DNA from: an uncultured Oscillospiraceae bacterium
Lineage (GTDB): Bacteria > Bacillota > Clostridia > Oscillospirales > Acutalibacteraceae
Assembly (NCBI GenBank): GCA_900555805.1
Contig: USMJ01000024.1
Coordinates: 1 to 9,463, forward strand
Direction of reading: 5' to 3'
DNA length: 9,463 bases
The notes under the pieces are model-generated. The model was not told the origin of the DNA and did not search any database. It saw only the letters and a list, made by a program, of their open reading frames with translations. The position numbers and the translations under genes are program-made. Of this stretch, positions 1 through 6,450 are shown piece by piece; within the stretch, counting starts at the first letter, position 1, and each line of letters starts with the position of its first letter.

Positions 1-899
1 ACCCCGATCCCGTTGCCGCTGTCAAGGCTTCATATGAACAGATCGACGAAGAAGGCAAGCATATCACGGACGAATTCGTTATCCCGACAGTTTGCGCCGA
101 GGGTGCGACCATAAAGGCTGACGACAGCGTTGTTTTCTATAACTTCCGCCCCGACAGAGCCAGAGAGATCACAAGAACTCTCGTCGACGAAAACTTCACG
201 GGCTTCGAGAGAAAGAACGGCTTCTTCCCGCTCTACTATGTCTGTATGACGCAGTATGACGCGACGATGCCGAACGTTCATATCGCTTTCAAGCCTCAGA
301 CGCTCGAGAACACACTCGGCGAATATCTTTCAAAGCTCGGCAAGACTCAGCTCAGAATAGCCGAGACCGAGAAATACGCTCATGTCACGTTCTTCTTCAA
401 CGGCGGCGTTGAGAAGCAGTATGACGGCGAGGACAGAATCCTTGTCGCATCTCCGAAGGTTGCGACATATGATCTTCAGCCCGAAATGAGCGCATACGAA
501 GTCACGGATAAGGTCGTTGCGGCTGTTGAAAGCGACAAGTATGATGTTGTTATACTCAACTTCGCTAACTGCGACATGGTCGGTCACACGGGCATATTCG
601 ACGCGGCAAAAGCGGCTGTTGAAGCTGTTGACACCTGCGTCGGCAAGGTTAAGGACGCTGTTCTCAAGATGGGCGGCGCAATGCTCATCACAGCTGACCA
701 CGGCAACGCGGACAAGATGATCGACGCGGACGGAACACCGTTCACGGCTCACACCACGTTCCCCGTTCCGTTTATCGTTGTCGGCTATGACTGCAAGCTC
801 CGCGACGGCGGCAGACTTTGCGACATTGCTCCGACGATGCTCAAGATCATGGGCATAGATCAGCCCGAGGAAATGACAGGAACGAGCATTATACTTTAA
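1..899 (+). CDS. gpmI: 2,3-bisphosphoglycerate-independent phosphoglycerate mutase, C-terminal part (5' end outside window)
   Basis: This cytoplasmic Mn-dependent enzyme interconverts 3- and 2-phosphoglycerate in glycolysis and gluconeogenesis. The reading frame is open from base 3 to the TAA at 897-899, giving 298 residues of a protein that is usually about 510. Visible motifs are NFRPDRARE (residues 47-55), ETEKYAHVT (from residue 121), NCDMVGHTG (from 189), ADHGNAD (from 231) and TAHT (from 248). From my memory of the Geobacillus enzyme, its metal ligands D403, H407, D444, H445 and H462 and substrate residues R261, R264 and K336 all map here with one constant offset of 212: D191, H195, D232, H233, H250, R49, R52 and K124. 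The fragment is therefore intact and gapless in the active-site region, and about 212 residues lie upstream. An ATG at 246 is internal and not the start. Neighbouring glycolytic genes, if any, lie outside the window. Confidence 0.96.
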   Translation, partial: PDPVAAVKASYEQIDEEGKHITDEFVIPTVCAEGATIKADDSVVFYNFRPDRAREITRTLVDENFTGFERKNGFFPLYYVCMTQYDATMPNVHIAFKPQTLENTLGEYLSKLGKTQLRIAETEKYAHVTFFFNGGVEKQYDGEDRILVASPKVATYDLQPEMSAYEVTDKVVAAVESDKYDVVILNFANCDMVGHTGIFDAAKAAVEAVDTCVGKVKDAVLKMGGAMLITADHGNADKMIDADGTPFTAHTTFPVPFIVVGYDCKLRDGGRLCDIAPTMLKIMGIDQPEEMTGTSIIL

Positions 900-915
900 G
901 TTCCGGATATAGTTT

Positions 916-947
916 AAAGGCACTCGCCGAACGGCGAGTGCCTTTTT
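916..947 (+). terminator. Intrinsic terminator of gpmI
   Basis: A perfect 13-bp stem (916-928 paired with 933-945) closes a GAAC loop, and its 3' arm runs into five T residues (943-947). It begins 17 bases after the gpmI stop. The A-rich 5' arm gives a short T run on the minus strand too, so it could also stop transcription arriving from the converging gene. Confidence 0.93.
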
Positions 948-966
948 GTTGAGTTGATATAATCGG

Positions 967-1002
967 AACGTCCGTATGCCGCAAACGCGGCATACGGACG
1001 TT
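967..1002 (-). terminator. Perfect 16-bp hairpin after the Big_2 protein gene, probable terminator
   Basis: The arms 967-982 and 987-1002 are perfect inverted repeats of 16 bp around a 4-base loop. On the minus strand the hairpin starts 9 bases after the stop codon of the Big_2 gene, where a terminator is expected. No good T run follows it on either strand, so it may act together with the hairpin at 916-945, or serve as an mRNA 3'-end protecting structure. Confidence 0.65.
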
Positions 1003-1010
1003 GGTACATC

Positions 1011-3728
1011 TTAATAGTAAATATCGCCTAATGTGAGAAGCGAGTCTACATTCATGCTGAATGTCGCTTTGATGTTAAAGCCGAGGCTGTGGCTTTCCAT
1101 CTTTGCTTCCATGTTAAGCTCAGCGTTCGAAACCTCAACCTTTGACTTGTAGTGGTAAACGCTTTCGATTACCTTTCCTGTGAACTTATCAACTGTATAC
1201 TGAACATATCCGTCGGTATAGGTCTGGTTGACCGTTCCGTAGTTGATCTTTGTGACTTCAAGTGAATCGTCGCCGTCCGTGACGCCGCTTATCTCCTTGA
1301 ATGTTGACTTATACTTTTCAAGATAAGCCTTGTCGATGACCGGCATCGTCTTTCCGTATTCTGAACCTGCAACCGAGTCAAGAGCCATTCTGTTCTGATT
1401 TTTGAGAACCATCTTGATGCTGTATGTTGAGCCGTTGTCAACAACATCAATCTTGCTGACAGAGTTGATGTTTGTCGTCATCGGGTCGGGACAGCTGTCC
1501 TTCTGAACCGTAGTCTTGTTCTCGGTATAAGTGTCGGTATACATCTCCTTGATAAAGGTGTCGGGAGTGATACCGTCCATTATCTCATCCTCGGAGACGC
1601 CGATGAAGCCGGCGAGCTTGAGGAACGCGCTTATCGACATACCGTCAATAAGAAGGTCGGTCTTTGACTTGCTCTTGTCAACGGCTGTGTTGGCGTATGA
1701 TACCTGACGACCGTAGCTTGAAGTGAATGTGTCGCACTTCATGTCGTTTGAGAACTTCTTCATGAGATTGAGTCTGTCCGCCGTCGTTGTCGGGATGACA
1801 TACTGACCTGCGATGAAGTAGAGCTTGCATCTCATTCTTCCGTCAATTGTTGCGGCTTCGATGTATGCGCCTTCGGCAGGAAGATCCTTGAGGATCTTAA
1901 CGCTCTTTCCGTCGTCGCTTATCTTGAGACAATCGGTATACGGTGTTGTATAGAGAAGATCGTCCGTGAACTTTGCGCTGCCGTTATAGATATATACGTT
2001 GATGTTGACCGTGTCGCCGCTCTTGACATTCTCGAAGAAGTCTTTCTCGGCTCTGACGTCTCTGACTTCGACCTCGACCCAGTCACCTATAACCTCGTTG
2101 TCTACCGTGCGTACTCTGATCTTAACTTTTCCGGCTCTGAGGAATCTGACGCTCGCGTAGTTGTAGCCTGTCATCTGGGTGACAAAAGCGATTGAAGGAT
2201 CGCTGACTTCATATTTCAGTCCGTATCTTGTCGCTATCGCAGGAGGAGTAGCCTTATATTTGAGCGTTGCGCTCTCGCCTATGGCGTAATAGTCTCTCTT
2301 GTTGGTTATGTCGAGCTTGAGTTCGGGTTTTGTGATAACGATGCTGAAAGAAGCTGTCGCCTTGGCGTTATCCTTCGCCGTCGCTGTTATTTTTACCGTA
2401 CCCGGAGCGATTGCTTTAAGAACGCCCTTCGCGTCGACGGTAGCTATCTTCGTGTTTGAAGATGTAAAGACAACGCCCGTGTTTGATGCGTTTTCGGGGA
2501 CAACATTCGCGACGAGCTTATACTGCTTGCCGACAAGCCAGATATTATTGTTTGCGCTTGTCGTGAAGTTCATGCCCGTGACGGCGACCTTGTTTTTGAT
2601 AATCGTGAGTTTGAACTCGGCTCTTGCGCCGCTCTTTGATGTCGCGGTGATAGTGACCTTGTTGGTCGCAAGCCATCTGGTGTCATACTTGACTATCCTA
2701 ACATTGCCGTTAGCGTCGACAGTGGCGAGCTTCGTGTTGCTCGACTTCCATTTGACACCCTTTTCGGTGGCGTTGCTCGGCTCGACCGTTGCAGTGAGCT
2801 TGCCCGTCTTTCCGACATACCATGCGTTCGAACTGGTTTCTGCCGTGGTGATCTTGACCTTTGTTACAGGTACACCGACCGTTACCTTACAAACGGCATA
2901 CTTCTTTGAGCCGTCCTGAGCGGTGCAGGTGATGTTTACGGTACCCGACTTGATACCTCTGACGACGCCCTTGGTGTCAACGGTGGCTATGTTCGAGTTG
3001 CTCGAAGTCCACTTGACGTTCTTGTTGGCGGCATTCGAGGGATTGACGGTTGCCTTGAGCGTGACCGACTTTCCGGGATAGACCAAAGCGGTCTTGGCGA
3101 GGGTTATGCTCGTGACCTTAACGGGTGTGACAGTGACTTTGCAGACGGCTGTCTTGCCCTTATCCTTGGTCTTGACGGTGATGTTTGCCGTGCCTACGCC
3201 GACAGCTGTAACCTTACCGCTTGCATTGACCGTAGCAACCTTAGTGTTGCTCGAAGCCCATGTGACGTTCTTTATCGAAGCGTTCGACGGGCTGACGGTC
3301 GCCTTGAGCGTATACGCCTTGCCCTTGACGAGCGTGACCGCCTTCGTGTTAAGCTTGACGCTCTTGACGTTGACCTTATTGTTGACCGTTATCTTGCAGG
3401 TGGCTTTTTTCTTTGAGCCGTCCTGAGCGGTGCAGGTGATAGTGACCTTGCCCTTTTTGAGAGCGGTTACTTTACCCTTTGAGTCAACCTTGGCTATCTT
3501 AGAGTTGCTTGATTTCCATTTGACCTTTTTGTTTGATGCATTAGACGGAGAGACCGTTGCTTTGAGCGTATATGTCTGCGTCGTATACATGGTGACGCTC
3601 GTTTTGTTGAGCTTGACTTTAGTCACCTTTTTCTTTTTTGCCGCCGATGAAGTGAATGCTATCGAAAACGTTCCGACGAGCATCAGGACCGACATCATCA
3701 CGGCAATGATCTTTTTCAGCGTTTTCAT
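1011..3728 (-). CDS. Secreted Big_2 (bacterial Ig-like) repeat protein with unassigned C-terminal region
   Basis: The protein has 905 residues. An N-terminal signal peptide (basic KKI start, hydrophobic core about 8-25, likely cleavage after SSAA at residue 30) points to export. Five Big_2 domains follow at about 35-116, 121-200, 203-284, 288-377 and 381-466, each with the family pattern of 'LKATVSPSNA', 'W-SSN-K-ATVD-GKV' and a closing 'I-TATAKDG' strand. A degenerate sixth domain lies at about 469-556. Residues 557-905 match no family I recognise; they look soluble and mixed alpha/beta, with several beta-like stretches near the end. I see no LPXTG motif, SLH domain, lipobox or C-terminal membrane helix, so it is probably released or held by wall binding. 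The first domain is very basic (about 24 Lys against 2 Asp by my count in residues 31-118), which would suit binding to anionic wall polymers, but that is inference. The ATG is well placed: AGGAGG at 3735-3740 lies 6 bases upstream. It stands alone, transcribed away from murA and towards gpmI. Role unknown; adhesion or envelope function is the usual guess for Big_2 proteins. Confidence 0.9.
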   Translation of the reverse strand: MKTLKKIIAVMMSVLMLVGTFSIAFTSSAAKKKKVTKVKLNKTSVTMYTTQTYTLKATVSPSNASNKKVKWKSSNSKIAKVDSKGKVTALKKGKVTITCTAQDGSKKKATCKITVNNKVNVKSVKLNTKAVTLVKGKAYTLKATVSPSNASIKNVTWASSNTKVATVNASGKVTAVGVGTANITVKTKDKGKTAVCKVTVTPVKVTSITLAKTALVYPGKSVTLKATVNPSNAANKNVKWTSSNSNIATVDTKGVVRGIKSGTVNITCTAQDGSKKYAVCKVTVGVPVTKVKITTAETSSNAWYVGKTGKLTATVEPSNATEKGVKWKSSNTKLATVDANGNVRIVKYDTRWLATNKVTITATSKSGARAEFKLTIIKNKVAVTGMNFTTSANNNIWLVGKQYKLVANVVPENASNTGVVFTSSNTKIATVDAKGVLKAIAPGTVKITATAKDNAKATASFSIVITKPELKLDITNKRDYYAIGESATLKYKATPPAIATRYGLKYEVSDPSIAFVTQMTGYNYASVRFLRAGKVKIRVRTVDNEVIGDWVEVEVRDVRAEKDFFENVKSGDTVNINVYIYNGSAKFTDDLLYTTPYTDCLKISDDGKSVKILKDLPAEGAYIEAATIDGRMRCKLYFIAGQYVIPTTTADRLNLMKKFSNDMKCDTFTSSYGRQVSYANTAVDKSKSKTDLLIDGMSISAFLKLAGFIGVSEDEIMDGITPDTFIKEMYTDTYTENKTTVQKDSCPDPMTTNINSVSKIDVVDNGSTYSIKMVLKNQNRMALDSVAGSEYGKTMPVIDKAYLEKYKSTFKEISGVTDGDDSLEVTKINYGTVNQTYTDGYVQYTVDKFTGKVIESVYHYKSKVEVSNAELNMEAKMESHSLGFNIKATFSMNVDSLLTLGDIYY
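2902..2933. repeat. 32-base exact direct repeat, copy 1 (Big_2 domain 3)
   Basis: This 32-base stretch is identical to 3409-3440, 507 bases away, which is 169 codons or two Big_2 units. It encodes the end of domain 3, around TCTAQDGSKK, on the minus strand. Identity at synonymous positions suggests a recent two-domain duplication or gene conversion. Confidence 0.85.
3409..3440. repeat. 32-base exact direct repeat, copy 2 (Big_2 domain 1)
   Basis: This is the partner of 2902-2933, in the same orientation and reading frame, encoding the equivalent strand of domain 1. Flanking bases diverge on both sides. Confidence 0.85.
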
Positions 3729-3829
3729 GGTTATCCTCCTTTTTGGATAGTGTCCGAATCGCTTTTTTCTTTCGGCTCGGGCTGCCGTAAGAAACGATAA
3801 GTGACACCTGTCTGAAACAAGAAAATCAT

Positions 3830-3858
3830 ATCATAGAAGTCAGTTTTTTTCAAGTCAA
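3830..3858 (-). promoter_or_regulatory. SigA-type promoter of the Big_2 protein gene
   Basis: Read on the minus strand, TTGACT (3858-3853) is followed after exactly 17 bases by TATGAT (3835-3830). Each box differs from consensus at one position. Transcription would start near 3823 and leave a 5' leader of about 95 bases before the AGGAGG and ATG. Confidence 0.72.
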
Positions 3859-4140
3859 AAACGGCATATTTGCCGCTTCGGGCAAAAATTAACAAAAAAT
3901 TTTTTTGCATGACAAAATCGGGTTATATTATCTTAAAGCCGAGTAAATACGATAACAACATTTTTGAATCCGAGCAGAAACCTGAGCGAAGCATTCGCTC
4001 GATCGTACCTTATAAAAATAAAAAAATTGCTATGATTTAATTTCAGCTCTCGGTCAAGAATATTAAGGACGGTTAAAGTATTAAATAAAATTGCACAAAA
4101 ACCGACGGCATTTTTTGTCACATTATCTATCAAAAAAGTC

Positions 4141-4169
4141 TTTTCAAAACGCTTTTTTAGTGATATAAT
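4141..4169 (+). promoter_or_regulatory. Extended -10 SigA promoter for murA
   Basis: A perfect TATAAT at 4164-4169 is preceded by TG at 4161-4162, forming an extended -10. A weaker TTTTCA at 4141-4146 sits 17 bases upstream as the -35. The transcript would start near 4176, about 65 bases before the TTG start. Confidence 0.72.
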
Positions 4170-4228
4170 GTCTTAGTATCTTATTATGGAAAATTATCCT
4201 TATCTATATATTTAAAGAATTTGTGAAA

Positions 4229-4235
4229 GTAGGGA
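4229..4235 (+). promoter_or_regulatory. Ribosome binding site that decides the murA start
   Basis: GTAGGGA lies 5 bases before the TTG at 4241. The competing in-frame GTG at 4223 has no purine-rich Shine-Dalgarno at a suitable distance and itself overlaps this site's upstream flank, so the TTG is preferred. Confidence 0.65.
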
Positions 4236-4240
4236 TTGAT

Positions 4241-5530
4241 TTGGAAAAAATCGTGATCCGCGGCGGCAACAAGCTGACGGGCGAAGTCGATATCAGCGGC
4301 GCTAAGAATTCCGTCGTCGCTATTATCCCCGCAACCTTGCTCGCGCAGGACGTTTGCCGGATCGAGAATATCCCTGACATCAGCGATGTCAGCTGTATGA
4401 TTCGTATTCTCCATCAGATGGGCGCGGATATCAAATATATCAACAAAAGCACAATTGAAATAAATACCAAGGGCGTCAACTCATATATCGTTCCCCTCGA
4501 AATGACAAAACAGCTTCGCGCGTCATACTATCTTATAGGCGCGCTGCTCGGCCGCTACAACAGAGCCAAGGTCGCTCTTCCCGGCGGATGCGATTTCGGT
4601 GTACGCCCGATCAATCTGCATATAAAGGGCTTTGAGCTCCTGGGTGCAAAGATCAACGTCGAGAAAGCGATGATAAACGCCAAGGCCGACAAGCTCACGG
4701 GAAGCTCGGTCTATATGGATCAGGTTTCGGTCGGCGCAACGATAAACGTCATGCTCGCCGCTGTAAAGGCAAGGGGCTTGACAATCATCGAAAACGCCGC
4801 TAAAGAGCCGCATATAGTCGACCTCGCCAACTTCCTCAACGCCATGGGCGCCGATGTCAGAGGCGCAGGAACGGACGTCATCAAGATTCACGGCGTCAGC
4901 GAGCTTCACGGCTGCACATATTCTATAATCCCCGACCAGATTGAGGCCGGAACCTATATGGTCGCCGCCGCGGCGACAAGAGGTGACGTACTTGTCAGAA
5001 ACGTTATTCCCAAGCATCTCGAAGCCATTTCGGCGAAACTCGAGGAATGCGGAGCGAGCGTCACGAGATATGACACAGCTATCAGAGTTGTCGCGAACGG
5101 CAGACTCAAAAAATGCAACATAAAGACCATGCCCCACCCCGGTTTCCCGACGGATATGCAGCCGCAGATGGCTGTTCTCCTCGCTTTAGCCGACGGAACA
5201 AGCGTTATCAACGAGGGCGTATGGGATAACAGATTCAGATATGTCGAACAGCTGACGAGAATGGGCGCGGATATCCAGGTCAACGGAACCGTCGCCGTCA
5301 TTCAGGGCGTCGAAGAGCTTATGGGCGCTCCCGTCAGAGCGGACGACCTCAGAGCCGGCGCGGCTATGCTCATAGCGGGTCTCGCGGCGAGAGGAACGAC
5401 GGAGATCGAAAACGTCGTCTATATCGACAGAGGATATGAAAACTTCGTTGAAAAACTCAGAGCGCTCGGAGCGGATATATACCGCAAGGAGTTCCCCGAG
5501 GTTAAGGAAGAAAAGAAAAATATAAGCTGA
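4241..5530 (+). CDS. murA: UDP-N-acetylglucosamine 1-carboxyvinyltransferase (MurA)
   Basis: This cytoplasmic enzyme transfers the enolpyruvyl group of phosphoenolpyruvate to UDP-GlcNAc, the first committed step of peptidoglycan synthesis, and is the target of fosfomycin. Starting at TTG 4241 gives 429 residues beginning MEKIVIRGGNKLTGE, which aligns without gaps to my recollection of E. coli MurA: SGAKN places K22 and N23 at identical numbers. The catalytic cysteine is in PGGCDFGVRP (C117, equivalent to E. coli C115), so fosfomycin sensitivity at the target is expected. FPTDMQ gives D305 and IDRGYE gives R397, again the E. coli numbers. A six-codon longer form from GTG 4223 is possible but has poorer support. 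The protein ends in a charged, lysine-rich tail of about a dozen residues. It has its own promoter and is followed by a probable terminator. Whether it is the sole MurA or one of two paralogues cannot be judged here. Confidence 0.96.
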   Translation: MEKIVIRGGNKLTGEVDISGAKNSVVAIIPATLLAQDVCRIENIPDISDVSCMIRILHQMGADIKYINKSTIEINTKGVNSYIVPLEMTKQLRASYYLIGALLGRYNRAKVALPGGCDFGVRPINLHIKGFELLGAKINVEKAMINAKADKLTGSSVYMDQVSVGATINVMLAAVKARGLTIIENAAKEPHIVDLANFLNAMGADVRGAGTDVIKIHGVSELHGCTYSIIPDQIEAGTYMVAAAATRGDVLVRNVIPKHLEAISAKLEECGASVTRYDTAIRVVANGRLKKCNIKTMPHPGFPTDMQPQMAVLLALADGTSVINEGVWDNRFRYVEQLTRMGADIQVNGTVAVIQGVEELMGAPVRADDLRAGAAMLIAGLAARGTTEIENVVYIDRGYENFVEKLRALGADIYRKEFPEVKEEKKNIS

Positions 5531-5536
5531 TAATTG

Positions 5537-5573
5537 CGGAGCGGACGTTGTTTCGCTCCGATTTTAATTTTTT
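5537..5573 (+). terminator. Probable intrinsic terminator after murA
   Basis: A 7-bp GC-rich stem (CGGAGCG 5537-5543 with CGCTCCG 5554-5560) with a 10-base loop is followed by a T-rich stretch, 5562-5573. It lies 6 bases after the murA stop. The stem is short, so readthrough into yycJ is likely. Confidence 0.68.
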
Positions 5574-5622
5574 CGGGTGTTCGCCGCCGGGCGGAAAACT
5601 TCGATAATCGGTCGCTCACCCG
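5574..5622 (+). other. Paired element between murA and yycJ
   Basis: CGGGTG (5574-5579) can pair with CACCCG (5617-5622). The enclosed bases can form a small GC hairpin (5584-5587 with 5591-5594) and possibly a second weak one near 5602-5610. It may be a leader structure of the yycJ-rlmH transcript or chance pairing. I find no good promoter here. Confidence 0.3.
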
Positions 5623-5650
5623 TACCATATAAAAGAAAAGGAAGATAAAT

Positions 5651-6442
5651 TTGTCTCGTTTTTGCTCACTTTTTTCCTCGTCGTCGGGGAACTGCACATA
5701 CATAGGCACCGCTTCGGGCGGAATTCTGATCGACGCGGGCGTGTCGGCTAAGAGGATAACCACAGCCTTGACCGACAGAGACATCGCCCCCGAAAGCATA
5801 AGGGCAATCTTCGTCACCCACGAACACTCCGACCACATCAAGGGAATCAGGGTCTTCGCCTCAAAATTCGCCACGCCGGTTTTCTCCACCGAGGGAACGA
5901 TGCGCGGAATGGAGGAGGCAGGCGTTCTGACCGAAAAATTCGCCCACGGCATCATCCCCGAGGACGGAACAGAGGTCGGCGGAATGTTCGTCAGGCGCTT
6001 TAAAACGCCGCATGACAGCTACGAAAGCTGCGGCTACACAGTCGAAATGCCCGACGGCAGGAAGATCGCCGTCGCGACCGACATCGGCCACATGACGAAC
6101 GAAATCATGAACGCCGTATCGGGCTGCGACCTCGTTATGATCGAGTCGAACCACGACGTCGGAATGCTCCAAAACGGCGACTATCCATATTATCTCAAGC
6201 GCCGAATCCTCTCCGACACGGGGCATCTTTGCAACGAAGCCTGCGGCGACGCCGTCGCTCAGCTGATAAGAAGCGGAACGACGAGATTTTTCCTCGGACA
6301 TTTAAGCGAACACAACAACCTGCCCGATCTCGCTTTTCGTACGAGCGAGTATGCGCTGACAAGTCATGGCGCAGTGCTCGGCCGCGACTTTAAGCTGACA
6401 GTCAATCCGCCCGAAAATTATGAAGGCGTTATCAGATTTTAG
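5651..6442 (+). CDS. yycJ: YycJ/WalJ-like metallo-beta-lactamase fold hydrolase
   Basis: The 263-residue cytoplasmic protein belongs to the YycJ (WalJ, VicX) branch of the metallo-beta-lactamase superfamily, proposed to act as a nuclease linked to the WalRK cell wall regulon and DNA repair; its exact substrate is not established. The family's opening pattern LFSSSSGN is at residues 7-14, ILIDAG at 25-30, the metal-binding HxHxDH box in THEHSDH at 56-62, then TPH (H121), ATDIGH (D144) and GHLS (H217), all in the usual order and spacing. Length is normal. The start is TTG: AAGGA at 5638-5642 lies 8 bases upstream, and an in-frame stop at 5630 rules out extension. rlmH begins 8 bases after its stop, so the two are probably cotranscribed, as in Bacillus, where walJ, htrC and rlmH lie together. 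Here htrC and the walRKHI genes are absent. Confidence 0.92.
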   Translation: MSRFCSLFSSSSGNCTYIGTASGGILIDAGVSAKRITTALTDRDIAPESIRAIFVTHEHSDHIKGIRVFASKFATPVFSTEGTMRGMEEAGVLTEKFAHGIIPEDGTEVGGMFVRRFKTPHDSYESCGYTVEMPDGRKIAVATDIGHMTNEIMNAVSGCDLVMIESNHDVGMLQNGDYPYYLKRRILSDTGHLCNEACGDAVAQLIRSGTTRFFLGHLSEHNNLPDLAFRTSEYALTSHGAVLGRDFKLTVNPPENYEGVIRF

Positions 6443-6450
6443 GTGAAGAC

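Larger units (their letters stand above)
2331..3626 (-). repeat. Array of five tandem Big_2 domain-coding units
   Basis: Five units of roughly 80-90 codons are tandemly arranged. The units nearest the N-terminus are the most alike and the most lysine-rich; the later ones (288-377 and 381-466) carry small insertions around 'NAWYVGK' and 'NNIWLVGK'. This is the pattern expected if a domain block was duplicated and later diverged. Confidence 0.8.
3729..4222. other. AT-rich divergent intergenic region between the Big_2 gene and murA
   Basis: I see no convincing gene in this gap of about 500 bases. It holds the minus-strand leader and promoter at its left end and the murA promoter at its right end. 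Between them are A/T runs (around 3885-3907 and 4011-4027), a short inverted repeat at 3862-3875 (CGGCA-4-TGCCG) and a 7-bp hairpin at 3984-4000 (GAGCGAA-GCA-TTCGCTC) with no T run after it. A 66-codon minus-strand frame at 3933-4133 has no ribosome binding site or recognisable content. Confidence 0.6.

Noticed and set aside
330..923. 197-codon open frame on the minus strand opposite gpmI
   Set aside because: It lies wholly opposite a coding frame with all GpmI catalytic residues, has no domain I recognise, and its composition is that of an antisense reading of a codon-biased gene.
2299..2919. 206-codon plus-strand frame with hydrophobic, membrane-like content inside the Big_2 gene
   Set aside because: Its Val/Leu/Thr-rich repetition is the reverse complement of the Lys/Thr/Val-rich Big_2 repeats, with similar shadows at 3094-3426 and 3430-3750. 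No ribosome binding site or family pattern is visible.
2331..3626. CRISPR-like or simple tandem repeats
   Set aside because: The repetition is at the protein-domain level, with units of about 80-90 codons that diverge at DNA level. There are no short regular repeats with unique spacers.
3933..4133. 66-codon minus-strand frame in the intergenic region
   Set aside because: No Shine-Dalgarno, no recognisable motif, and a composition explained by AT-rich DNA. A small hydrophobic peptide cannot be fully excluded.
4523..5137. 204-codon minus-strand frame opposite murA
   Set aside because: It overlaps the conserved MurA coding region, including the part just before D305, and has no independent coding evidence.
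5651..6442. A beta-lactamase or antibiotic resistance role for the metallo-beta-lactamase fold protein
   Set aside because: The N-terminal SSSSGN pattern, absence of a signal peptide and pairing with rlmH place it in the YycJ/WalJ group, not among secreted lactamases.
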